From positions 1-47,453 of the forward strand of contig DETV01000002.1 of the NCBI GenBank assembly GCA_002361775.1: a stretch of 47,453 bases of DNA. Reading direction: 5' to 3'. A program made the translations under genes and the position numbers. The DNA comes from Eubacterium sp. UBA3279 (GTDB taxonomy: Bacteria > Bacillota > Clostridia > Lachnospirales > Lachnospiraceae). Below, one piece after another: positions 1 to 6,934 of this stretch (position 1 is its first letter; each line of letters opens with the position of its first letter). The notes beneath the pieces are model-generated. The model did no database searches. It saw only the letters and a program-made list of their open reading frames with translations, and was not told the DNA's origin.

Positions 1-34
1 TGAATTATACAAGAAGCTCCTTTTATGGTTGTAC

Positions 35-823
35 TTAATGATAATCTCTGTTGAATCTTGAAGATAAGGAAACTTCGCCATACATACAATTATAAAGATT
101 TTCCAATATTGCCGGAGTTTCCCCCAACGCTGTCTGATATAATCCGATTAAATGTTCCGTCGATTCTTCACATACCGGATTTTTCTTTTTTCGCATTACT
201 TGCCCCTCCAGACTGTCATAGCAGCGGAGTACTTTCATTCCTCCAAGCACTATTTTTTCTTTCCAGTCATTTTTGCAGGTGAGTAATTTGTCATAGCTTT
301 TCTGGCTTTTTATGGTTTTCTGAATATGTTTCCAATTTATATGAGGAAACATTCTTGCAATCACCCGACAATTTTCCTCCGTAGGTTCCAAAACACTTGC
401 CGGCAGATAGGAAAATAACTTTTTCCCTTCTCTTTCCATAAAATACCGATCCAACTCCGTTTCTATCTCCGCATGAGATACCCCTGTTTTTCTCTCAAAT
501 TGTCCAATATAGCCGTGACAGGTGCTGTCCAACATATAGTGACAGGCAAATCCCAAAAGATATGCCGCCAACAAATCTGAAGGGTTCGTCTTAAATTCCC
601 GAATTCCCTGTTCAAAAAATGGCGCTGCTATTTCACTGTGCATCCTGTGCCCTGTCTGGTTGACTGCATTTTTCCCTATAGGCCGATAATAAAAAAATAT
701 GTCCGGCCCATGCAGACCGATACGATACAATCCTTTTCCCTGGCGAATAACCTGTTTCAATGGATCTGATAACTTTTTAAATATATCTTTTCCAAAAATA
801 TCATGTGTGTATGTTGTTGGCAT
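35..823 (-). CDS. zinc-dependent phospholipase C-like protein
   Basis: A 262-residue protein resembling the zinc-dependent phospholipase C family common in Clostridia. Visible family hallmarks are the N-terminal THD, an HGPDIFFYY segment near residue 38, a conserved MH near residue 61, and a GFACHYMLDSTCHGYI segment around residue 92. Such spaced His and Asp residues are the expected zinc ligands. There is no signal peptide or lipobox, so unlike secreted clostridial alpha-toxins it should be cytoplasmic; these house-keeping relatives have no proven substrate. The ATG at 823 follows GGGAG. It lies 74 nt downstream of a HAD gene on the same strand with no clear terminator between them, so they may be cotranscribed. 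The family assignment is fairly secure; enzymatic activity is inferred. Confidence 0.75.
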   Translation of the reverse strand: MPTTYTHDIFGKDIFKKLSDPLKQVIRQGKGLYRIGLHGPDIFFYYRPIGKNAVNQTGHRMHSEIAAPFFEQGIREFKTNPSDLLAAYLLGFACHYMLDSTCHGYIGQFERKTGVSHAEIETELDRYFMEREGKKLFSYLPASVLEPTEENCRVIARMFPHINWKHIQKTIKSQKSYDKLLTCKNDWKEKIVLGGMKVLRCYDSLEGQVMRKKKNPVCEESTEHLIGLYQTALGETPAILENLYNCMYGEVSLSSRFNRDYH

Positions 824-897
824 AAAATCACTCCCAACCTTTCTTATGTTCTTTTTTATTTTCTCCTATTTTCCGGGAAATTTCAACAAAATTCGTG

Positions 898-1590
898 TTA
901 AATCTTATTCTCTCCCCGTTCCATCCACTCCTGCACTTTCTGTAAGGATTCCATTTTGCCATAAAGAAATTCTTTTATCGGCGCATCTTCTTCCAAAAGA
1001 TCCGGAATCATAATCACCTTCATCCCTGCTCTATAAGCAGATTGTATACCATTATAAGAATCTTCCAATGCCACTGTTGCCGAAGGATCAACTCCCATCC
1101 GATCACAGGCAGTCCGGTAAATCTCCGGATCCGGTTTCCCTGCATTCACCATATCACCGGTAACAATTTCTTTAAAATAAGGCAAAATCCCCTGTTTTTC
1201 CAATTCCGGAACAGAATGTTCCTGATGAGTAGACGTTGCAACTGCCATAGGGACTCCATGATTTTTTAAATACTCTAATAATTCCAGTAACCCTGTTTTC
1301 TTAGGAATCCCATATTGTCTTTCATACTCTGCATATACCTGATGGTACCCATCCAAAAAATCCTGTAAGGGAAAATCATTTCCATATTTTTTCAGAAAAT
1401 ACTCATTTCTCTGAACACGGCTAAGCCCCAGAGTCTGAAAAATATTATCTCCGAACCGGGAATATCCCATTTTTTCTCCCATAACATCCCAACTGTACTT
1501 GATAATTCTCTCTGTATCAATCATCAAGCCGTCCATATCAAAAACCACTCCCTCAATCGGGAAATAATCGGGAATTATCCACTGAGCCAT
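898..1590 (-). CDS. HAD-superfamily hydrolase, beta-phosphoglucomutase-like
   Basis: A 230-residue HAD subfamily IA phosphatase. Motif I is complete (VVFDMDGLMIDTE, nucleophile and acid Asp both present), motif II is the AVATST segment, motif III is GKPDPEIY, and motif IV is VALEDSYNGIQSA. A helical cap lies between motifs I and II, as in beta-phosphoglucomutase and sugar-phosphate phosphatases; the exact substrate cannot be read. The start is placed at ATG 1590, not at the upstream in-frame codon at 1647, because GGGAGG lies just before it. The promoter region upstream contains overlapping inverted repeats, described separately, so expression is probably controlled by a repressor. Confidence 0.85.
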   Translation of the reverse strand: MAQWIIPDYFPIEGVVFDMDGLMIDTERIIKYSWDVMGEKMGYSRFGDNIFQTLGLSRVQRNEYFLKKYGNDFPLQDFLDGYHQVYAEYERQYGIPKKTGLLELLEYLKNHGVPMAVATSTHQEHSVPELEKQGILPYFKEIVTGDMVNAGKPDPEIYRTACDRMGVDPSATVALEDSYNGIQSAYRAGMKVIMIPDLLEEDAPIKEFLYGKMESLQKVQEWMERGENKI

Positions 1591-1620
1591 ATGTATCCTC
1601 CCTCGTCTGTAATCACTCTC

Positions 1621-1649
1621 ATTATAATATTTCTTTTCCAAATACACAA
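1621..1649 (-). promoter_or_regulatory. promoter of the HAD gene
   Basis: On the minus strand a TATAAT -10 (1621-1626) lies 17 bp from TTGTGT (1644-1649), a weak -35. The -35 sits inside the inverted repeat at 1642-1660, which suggests a repressor-controlled promoter. The start codon at 1590 is about 30 nt downstream. Confidence 0.5.
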
Positions 1650-1676
1650 GTTTTGTGTATAAACTCTTGTATTTGG
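1638..1676. promoter_or_regulatory. nested inverted repeats, candidate operator
   Basis: The inner palindrome ATACACAA-gtt-TTGTGTAT (1642-1660) has perfect 8-bp arms. An outer pair, CCAAATACA (1638-1646) and TGTATTTGG (1668-1676), is a perfect 9-bp inverted repeat that shares bases with the inner one. The elements overlap the -35 of the HAD promoter. Confidence 0.5.
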
Positions 1677-1686
1677 GTCATACTAC

Positions 1687-1739
1687 AAATAGCTGGTGAA
1701 GAGATGACACACCAAAGTGTCACTTTCCATCAGCTATTA
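1687..1739. other. long imperfect hairpin in the HAD upstream region
   Basis: AATAGCTG near 1687 pairs with CAGCTATT ending at 1739, and an inner TGACAC/GTGTCA stem caps the structure. It lies between the NSS terminator and the HAD promoter. No T-tract follows on the minus strand, so it is not a good terminator; it may be part of an older repeat. Function unknown. Confidence 0.3.
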
Positions 1740-1768
1740 AAAAAATCATGCCGGATCCCCCTCCGGCA
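1740..1768 (-). terminator. rho-independent terminator downstream of the NSS transporter
   Basis: On the minus strand GCCGGA and TCCGGC form a perfect 6-bp GC-rich stem (1751-1768), followed four bases later by a run of seven T (1740-1746). Confidence 0.6.
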
Positions 1769-1812
1769 AAAGATTACCAAAGAAGAGAGAAATACTTATC
1801 CTCCCCTTTATT

Positions 1813-1847
1813 AAGGAGCTATGTACCAGATGTGTACACAGCTCCTT
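1813..1847. terminator. hairpin after the NSS transporter stop codon
   Basis: AAGGAGCT (1813-1820) and AGCTCCTT (1840-1847), with further GTAC pairing inside, form a strong stem about 20 nt past the stop. The T-rich tract is on the plus side (1846-1856); on the minus strand the tail is poor. It may stabilise the 3' end ahead of the terminator at 1740-1768. Confidence 0.45.
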
Positions 1848-1867
1848 TTTATTTTTCTCTTATTCAC

Positions 1868-3244
1868 TTATTTTGCAAAAAATTTATCATAAATTCCAAA
1901 ACCGAAAATAAACAGTACGATCAGCGGAAGAATATATGTAAAATATATTCTCATCCAATTCTGGAATTTCAATCCTTTTCCTTCATTTGCCTCTGCTTTA
2001 AAGTTCTTCCATCCCCATCCGTACCGGGTCACACAAAACAGAAGATATACCAGGGAACCTAATGGAAGAAGAATATTACTTACAAGAAAATCTTCCAGAT
2101 CCATAATTGTTCCGCCAAATGGCGCAAAAAAGTCAGAAGCCCACAAATTATATCCCAGTACACAAGGCATAGATAACGCACTGATCGCCACCAGATTCAC
2201 CAGGCTGGATTTTTTCCGGCTCCATCCGGTAAGTTCCATGCCGCAGCAGATTATATTTTCAAACACTGCCAAAACAGTGGAAAATGCTGCAAAAGCCATA
2301 AAGGCAAAGAACAAACTTCCCCATAATCTACCCATAGGAATATGATTAAATATATTGGGCAATGTCATAAAAATCAAACTTGGACCGGAGGTCTGATCTA
2401 CCTGGAAAGTAAAACAAGCCGGGAAAATGATCAAACCGGAAGTAATAGCCACAAAAGTGTCCAAAACAGCGATATTTACCGACTCTCCCAGAAGACTTCT
2501 CTCTTTTCCAATATAACTTCCAAAAATAGCCATAGCGCCGATACCCAGGCTCAACGTAAAGAAAGACTGATTCATAGCGCCCACAATCGTACTTCCAATG
2601 CCCACTTCTTTCATTCTCTCAAAGTCAGGAATCAGATAAAAACTCAATCCTTCTTTTGCTCCATCCAACGTAAAACTATTGATCGCCAGCAAAACCATGA
2701 TTCCCAATAAAGCAATCATCATCACCTTGGTAATTCTTTCCAGTCCGTTCTGAAGTCCCATGGAACACACAAAAATACCAACAGCAACTACCAGAAGCAT
2801 CCAGAATGTCATAACTCCGGGCTGACCCAACATTTCAGAAAAAACGCCGGATACCTGCCGGGAATTCATTCCCACGAATTTTCCTGTGGCTGTAAGGTAA
2901 AAATAATGCAGCATCCACCCTGCCACTGTGGTATAAAACATCATCAGCAAATAACAGCCAATGAGGGTGATATAGCCGTGGATGTGCCACTTTTGTCCCG
3001 GTTTTTCCAAAGCCTGATAAGCTTTTACAGGACTTTTCTGACTGGCCCGGCCCACTGCAAATTCCATACTCATAATGGGCAGTCCCAAAATCACCAGAAA
3101 CAAAATGTAAAACAAAACAAAGGCTCCGCCACCACCCTGGCCAGCCATATAAGGAAACTTCCACACGTTTCCAATTCCAATTGCGCATCCTGCAGAAATC
3201 AGGATAAATCCCAGACGGGATTTTAATTTTTCTCTCTCTTTCAT
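1868..3244 (-). CDS. sodium-dependent neurotransmitter:sodium symporter family transporter
   Basis: A 458-residue membrane protein of the NSS (SNF/LeuT) family, importing amino acids or related solutes with Na+. The TM1 signature is clear: SAGCAIGIGNVWKFPYMAGQGGGG near residues 17-40, matching the unwound helix that binds Na+ and substrate. About 11-12 hydrophobic helices follow. The length is closer to the 11-TM bacterial type such as MhsT than to the 12-TM LeuT. The start is ATG 3244, preceded by GGGAGG, not the codon at 3301. Upstream lies a perfect 9-bp hairpin in the leader; downstream are two hairpins, one a terminator. The amino acid transported cannot be deduced. Confidence 0.88.
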   Translation of the reverse strand: MKEREKLKSRLGFILISAGCAIGIGNVWKFPYMAGQGGGGAFVLFYILFLVILGLPIMSMEFAVGRASQKSPVKAYQALEKPGQKWHIHGYITLIGCYLLMMFYTTVAGWMLHYFYLTATGKFVGMNSRQVSGVFSEMLGQPGVMTFWMLLVVAVGIFVCSMGLQNGLERITKVMMIALLGIMVLLAINSFTLDGAKEGLSFYLIPDFERMKEVGIGSTIVGAMNQSFFTLSLGIGAMAIFGSYIGKERSLLGESVNIAVLDTFVAITSGLIIFPACFTFQVDQTSGPSLIFMTLPNIFNHIPMGRLWGSLFFAFMAFAAFSTVLAVFENIICCGMELTGWSRKKSSLVNLVAISALSMPCVLGYNLWASDFFAPFGGTIMDLEDFLVSNILLPLGSLVYLLFCVTRYGWGWKNFKAEANEGKGLKFQNWMRIYFTYILPLIVLFIFGFGIYDKFFAK

Positions 3245-3271
3245 CTTGTCCTCCCTCATTTGTTTTATGTC

Positions 3272-3295
3272 AGATCTGTCTCGGTGGACAGATCT
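3272..3295 (-). promoter_or_regulatory. perfect hairpin in the leader of the NSS gene
   Basis: AGATCTGTC and GACAGATCT form a perfect 9-bp stem with a 6-nt loop, ending 27 nt before the start codon and shortly before the ribosome site. It could be an attenuator, an operator, or the end of the upstream J-protein transcript; no T-tract follows. Confidence 0.4.
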
Positions 3296-3312
3296 CACCA
3301 TTTTCTATACAG

Positions 3313-3328
3313 TCGGTAATCCTACCGA
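3313..3328 (-). terminator. short hairpin after the J-domain gene
   Basis: TCGGTA and TACCGA pair perfectly around a 4-nt loop, ten bases past the J-protein stop codon. The following bases are A-rich rather than T-rich, so it is at best a weak terminator. Confidence 0.35.
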
Positions 3329-3337
3329 ACTCTGTCT

Positions 3338-3958
3338 TTAACAGGGTATACAACAACATCCCGGGCAGCACATATTAAGAAACAGACACTGACAGCAACA
3401 GTTGCCCATTCCATTTCCCGGTCTTTCATACCCATATCCGGTTCCCATATCATGATACCACTGTCCACCGGACTGTAATTGTTGATACAACCGCTGATAC
3501 TGAGGATTGGAAGGTTCCATCTCCACCGCTCTGCGGGCGTCTTCCAGCGCGCTTGCCGTATTACCCGCTCCCGCACTGGCCACTGCATGGTAATAATACC
3601 ACTGGCCGTTCCTTTCCTGTATACGGTTCAACACATTCAGAGCCTCCTGATAATGTGCCGCATTAATATAATTTGCAGCAGCCCTCATCTCCATAGATGT
3701 CTGATCTTCCTGTGTCTGATAACCTCCGGCGCCAAAACCGCCATACCAGCCGTCCTGGGAAGTTCCCCTCTCTCTTTCTTTCACTATCTGTTCATAAGCC
3801 TGCTGCACCTGCTTAAATTTTTCCTCAGCCTGCTCTTTATTCGGATTATTGATATTCGCATCCGGGTGGTACTTCCGACTCAGATTCCGGTATGCTTTTT
3901 TTATTTCATCCATGCTGGCATCACGAGATACCCCCAGAATACTGTATGGATCCAACAT
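3338..3958 (-). CDS. J-domain protein with TPR-like middle and cysteine-rich tail
   Basis: A 206-residue protein with an N-terminal J domain (residues 2-62) including the essential HPD at 31-33, which stimulates Hsp70 ATPase. Residues 92-160 form helical, TPR-like repeats (for example YYHAVASAGAGNTASALEDA). A Gly/Tyr-rich segment leads to a tail with ten cysteines in the last twenty residues (187-206). It lacks the G/F region, CR-type zinc fingers and C-terminal domains of DnaJ, so it is a class C J protein. Its ATG overlaps the stop of the DUF5685 gene by one base (TAATG), implying translational coupling. The tail could bind metal or anchor to a membrane; that is inference. Confidence 0.85.
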   Translation of the reverse strand: MLDPYSILGVSRDASMDEIKKAYRNLSRKYHPDANINNPNKEQAEEKFKQVQQAYEQIVKERERGTSQDGWYGGFGAGGYQTQEDQTSMEMRAAANYINAAHYQEALNVLNRIQERNGQWYYYHAVASAGAGNTASALEDARRAVEMEPSNPQYQRLYQQLQSGGQWYHDMGTGYGYERPGNGMGNCCCQCLFLNMCCPGCCCIPC

Positions 3959-4788
3959 TATTTTTTCTCCTCATTTTCCTTCGTCAGTTTGTCGAATTTC
4001 ATCCAGATACCAGAATACAATATATTTCTCAAAATGTCTACATATTCCAGTATGGGAAGACGTTCAAACTGGCGGGAACACTCTGCCGCAAGCATGGTAA
4101 GAATCTGCCCTGCCCGCTGGTAAAAATCCTCTTCTCCTGCAATTGGCATCCAGGGATTATAATTATCTTTCTTCCGGTCTTTTTCCACATCTTCACAGGC
4201 ATCCATCAGATATATGAATTTTCCCATGTAAAATCCGATTTTTCTCAGAGTATCTGACCATTGATCTTCTTTCCAGACAAAAATTTCTCCCAACATCTCA
4301 CCGGTATCACCGGATGCTCTGTCCAAATCCGGACTTTTTTCAAATTCGCATATTTTCAGCTTTTTCAGATAGTGGCAAATAGCTTTTGCCTGCCTCGGAT
4401 ACTTCTGACGCAATTGTTTTACATCTTTTTTCATAGTCCCTGCCAATGCCAGAGGAATAGGCTTTTTCTCATCCACCCAGTCATCCAAAAGATTATAATA
4501 GCTTAACAGCACATTCATATCTGCCGCATAAGCCGTAGCCGCATTGCGATAGGCAAGATGCTTTTTCAGTGGATGGACAGCACAAAAATGTTCTTCACTG
4601 ACCGTTTCATTCTCATACAGACCGGTAAGCAAAACTGCCAGAAATGTCATATCATATGTCAGCGTCAATCGGGAAGACTGGCCGTGATATTCTTTTAAAT
4701 CCTGACAGATCCCACAATAAAATGCGTGATATTTCCGGTAATCTTTTACCTTCATCTCTTCCATATTGGTCGTTATATATCCAAACAT
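3958..4788 (-). CDS. DUF5685 family protein with two Asp-rich motifs
   Basis: A 276-residue, almost fully helical protein that I recognise as DUF5685, unknown function. Visible elements: CGIC (C25, C28), a second cluster H67, C69, H72, an Asp-rich motif LLDDWVDEKK (D102, D103, D106) and a later DACEDVEKDRKKDNYNP (D196, D200, D204, N209). Two Asp-rich motifs on helices about 95 residues apart are reminiscent of class I isoprenoid synthases, which bind Mg-diphosphate; this is only a pattern resemblance. Start ATG 4788 follows GAGGTGG; a GTG at 4797 has no better site. It sits 12 nt after the zinc-ribbon gene and overlaps the J-protein start. Confidence 0.8.
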   Translation of the reverse strand: MFGYITTNMEEMKVKDYRKYHAFYCGICQDLKEYHGQSSRLTLTYDMTFLAVLLTGLYENETVSEEHFCAVHPLKKHLAYRNAATAYAADMNVLLSYYNLLDDWVDEKKPIPLALAGTMKKDVKQLRQKYPRQAKAICHYLKKLKICEFEKSPDLDRASGDTGEMLGEIFVWKEDQWSDTLRKIGFYMGKFIYLMDACEDVEKDRKKDNYNPWMPIAGEEDFYQRAGQILTMLAAECSRQFERLPILEYVDILRNILYSGIWMKFDKLTKENEEKK

Positions 4789-4800
4789 GGCTGCCACCTC

Positions 4801-5178
4801 TTACGTCCTTTTAATAAAATCTGTATTACACTTGGGACAATGAATGGAAATTTTTCCTTTTCCCTTAGGTACCCGTACTTTCTGTCCACAGGTAGGACAT
4901 TTAAAAACCCGAACCGTAGAAGTTTTTCTGGAACGCAAATTGTCCCTGAATGCTAAAAACTTCTGATTCTCTCCATATCGTTTGGAAATATTCCGGGAAA
5001 ACGCCCGATAATACACGTAAATCAATCCGGCGCACACCATCAGATTCATCAGGCCACTCTGAAATATCATGGATAACACCATCAAAACCAGAATCACAAT
5101 CATAGAAAATCTTCCCAGATCATCCATTCCATATCTTCCCTGCATAAATCTGTACATTTTTTCTTTCAAACTGCTCAT
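4801..5178 (-). CDS. membrane-anchored zinc-ribbon protein
   Basis: A 125-residue protein with two hydrophobic segments at about 23-39 and 43-57, then a soluble tail with a zinc ribbon: CPTCG (C94, C97) and CPKCN (C114, C117). Basic residues dominate the tail, so it faces the cytoplasm and may bind nucleic acid or protein. It begins a compact operon with DUF5685 and the J-domain protein, 12 nt upstream of the former. The start ATG at 5178 follows AAGGAG. Specific function is unknown; the operon suggests a membrane-linked chaperone or metal-handling role. Confidence 0.8.
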   Translation of the reverse strand: MSSLKEKMYRFMQGRYGMDDLGRFSMIVILVLMVLSMIFQSGLMNLMVCAGLIYVYYRAFSRNISKRYGENQKFLAFRDNLRSRKTSTVRVFKCPTCGQKVRVPKGKGKISIHCPKCNTDFIKRT

Positions 5179-5247
5179 AACTCCTTCTCCTTACCTTTTA
5201 CTCTGCCTGTTCCCATATCTTTACGCATAATTCCGCCGCCGTCTCTT

Positions 5248-5781
5248 CTATACCAGAGTGGAAGCCAGCATATGACCCACTGACTGCCTGACAAAAGATA
5301 CTGCATTCACACAATCCTTTTGATTCGGATGCAGCAATGCCCTGTCGAAATTGTGAATCATTTTCTCAGCCAGCGACTTTTTCTTTTTGTCCGCTAACAT
5401 AAGCTGATACTTTTCCCTCACTGTCATAGGCATCTTCCCCTGACAGATAAAACACCCTAAATATCTGCAATCAGCAGGAATAAACTGTTTTACCTGCTCT
5501 TCGATCTTATGGTAATACTCCTGATCGGGACCAAATCCACAGGTTCCGAATAAAAGAACATTTTTTCCGGAAAGTTTCTGAAGAAACTCCTTCGTATCCG
5601 AAGAACAACTTCCTCTGTCTGTCCAAAATCCTACGATATAAGTCTGTGCATCATCCCATCTGGTATTTCCGGTAAGTTCCTCAATGTCTTTGGAGCGTTC
5701 CAGCAGCCCCTGATAAATAGCCGTTGCCAGAAAACCTGTATTTCCAGTACGGCTGGAATAAACAATTTTGTATTTTAACAT
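5248..5781 (-). CDS. flavodoxin-family protein, BilS-like
   Basis: A 177-residue flavodoxin-like protein. The N-terminal phosphate-binding loop SSRTGNT binds FMN, followed by a YIVGFWTDRGSCSSD strand-loop, a LLFGTCGFG strand and a CFICQGKMP segment. The latter features remind me of BilS, the flavodoxin-like partner of the gut bilirubin reductase BilR, but no reductase lies beside it and the match is from memory, so no symbol is given. The start is taken at ATG 5781, with AAAGG eleven bases upstream; a GTG at 5790 is too close to that site. The gene lies 69 nt before the zinc-ribbon gene on the same strand, so it could head that operon. Confidence 0.7.
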   Translation of the reverse strand: MLKYKIVYSSRTGNTGFLATAIYQGLLERSKDIEELTGNTRWDDAQTYIVGFWTDRGSCSSDTKEFLQKLSGKNVLLFGTCGFGPDQEYYHKIEEQVKQFIPADCRYLGCFICQGKMPMTVREKYQLMLADKKKKSLAEKMIHNFDRALLHPNQKDCVNAVSFVRQSVGHMLASTLV

Positions 5782-5920
5782 AGACTTCACAACCTTTCTT
5801 CGAACTACTGTACCCTATTTTGTAATGAAAAACAATTAAGTGTCTATAAAGAAAGTATAAAACTATCGTAACTGATTTTTCTCTTTCCACTTCGAAGAAA
5901 TTGTTGTAAAAATATTCCTC

Positions 5921-6526
5921 TTATTCTTTATCCAATACCTGATTCAACTGACTGGAAGCCTGTTCATAACTGTGAACCTGAATAGCCTGCATTCCATATG
6001 CCCGGGCAGCTTCCACATTTTCCAGGCGGTCATCCAGAAAAATACTTTCTTCCGGAACCAGTTCATATTTTTCACACAGATATCGGTAAATTTCCTGTTC
6101 CGGCTTGATAAGCTTGCACTGAAAAGAAAATACGGTTCCATCCATATAAGGAAGAAATTTCATCTCATCGCTGGTCTGCTCAAAGGTACGCTCTGCGTAA
6201 TTTGAGAGAATATACAATCTATATCCCCTGTCTTTTAAATCTTTCACCCATTCCAGTGTATGAGCCATCAAAGTGATTGTTTTTCCCACAGTTTCATAAG
6301 CCTGGCGAATCTGTTTTTCATAATCCGGATTATGAGAAATAAAACCTTCCAGCAATTCTTCAGAGGATAAAGCCCCCCGGTCCGATTCATTCCAGAATGG
6401 ATGTTGAAACATGGCCTGATTCACTGCTTCCCGCTCCCGGGGAGTAAATCCCAGTTTTTCCATATATTCATCCGGTTCATAAGCCATCAGGACTTTCCCC
6501 ACATCGAAAATAATATTTTTGATCAT
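5921..6526 (-). CDS. HAD-superfamily hydrolase, subfamily IA (YihX-like)
   Basis: A 201-residue HAD phosphatase. Motif I reads IIFDVGKVL: the nucleophilic Asp is present but the second Asp is Gly, as in the YihX (glucose-1-phosphate phosphatase) and epoxide-hydrolase-N-terminal-like group. Motif II is LYILSNYA, motif III KLIKPEQEIY, and motif IV is IFLDDRLENVEAA. The cap is a four-helix type. The ATG at 6526 follows AAAGGAT. A small membrane protein gene ends 27 nt upstream on the same strand and may be cotranscribed. Substrate unknown; a sugar phosphate is plausible from family precedent. Confidence 0.82.
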   Translation of the reverse strand: MIKNIIFDVGKVLMAYEPDEYMEKLGFTPREREAVNQAMFQHPFWNESDRGALSSEELLEGFISHNPDYEKQIRQAYETVGKTITLMAHTLEWVKDLKDRGYRLYILSNYAERTFEQTSDEMKFLPYMDGTVFSFQCKLIKPEQEIYRYLCEKYELVPEESIFLDDRLENVEAARAYGMQAIQVHSYEQASSQLNQVLDKE

Positions 6527-6553
6527 AATCTTTCTATCCTTTCAAAATCTTTT

Positions 6554-6760
6554 CTATTTTTGATTTCTATTTTTCAGATATCGGTAAATCAATATATACG
6601 CATACAACACAACCGGAACAGCAATGGTACAAAACACAGATGCTTTAAACCAGCCTTCTGAAGAAGGACTGTCTGACAATGCAAATACCATGGTTGCTCC
6701 ATACATCAGCAACAGCAAAATCACTCCTGCCAGAGCAAGAATCCTTTGTATTTTTTTCAT
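6554..6760 (-). CDS. small two-helix membrane protein
   Basis: A 68-residue protein with hydrophobic segments at about residues 8-28 and 41-60, a short polar loop (SDSPSSEG) between them, and a basic C-terminus (RYLKNRNQK). The ATG at 6760 has a good GAAGGAG ribosome site nine bases upstream, which is why I accept it despite its size. It precedes the HAD gene by 27 nt. No family is recognised; it is probably a conserved hypothetical of related genomes. Confidence 0.65.
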   Translation of the reverse strand: MKKIQRILALAGVILLLLMYGATMVFALSDSPSSEGWFKASVFCTIAVPVVLYAYILIYRYLKNRNQK

Positions 6761-6869
6761 TTTCCTAACTCCTTCACATATTTTCCTTCTTATTATACTT
6801 TATTTTCCCTGAAATACAAGGCAGAATTTTTTCTATTTGTATATTTATAAATAAATCTTGCATATTTCA

Positions 6870-6898
6870 TTTACACCTCTTCTGCCTTATGATAGAAT
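6870..6898 (+). promoter_or_regulatory. promoter of the NhaC-type antiporter
   Basis: TTTACA (6870-6875) and TAGAAT (6893-6898) are separated by 17 bp. The predicted transcript starts near 6905, giving a 30-nt leader that contains the AGGGGGA ribosome site. Confidence 0.6.
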
Positions 6899-6934
6899 AC
6901 TACTAAATAAAAAAAACTAAAGGGGGAATCTCTT

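Noticed and set aside
699..1013. Plus-strand frames opposite the phospholipase and HAD genes
   Set aside because: Antisense shadows with Phe/Ser/Ile-rich translations and no ribosome sites; the same holds for similar frames opposite polC and purA.
3245..3337. Riboswitch upstream of the NSS transporter
   Set aside because: Only two simple hairpins are visible; I cannot see the conserved core of a glycine or other known riboswitch.
5944..6141. Second frame inside the HAD gene at 5921-6526
   Set aside because: Same-strand shadow frame; the recognised HAD motifs are in the other frame.
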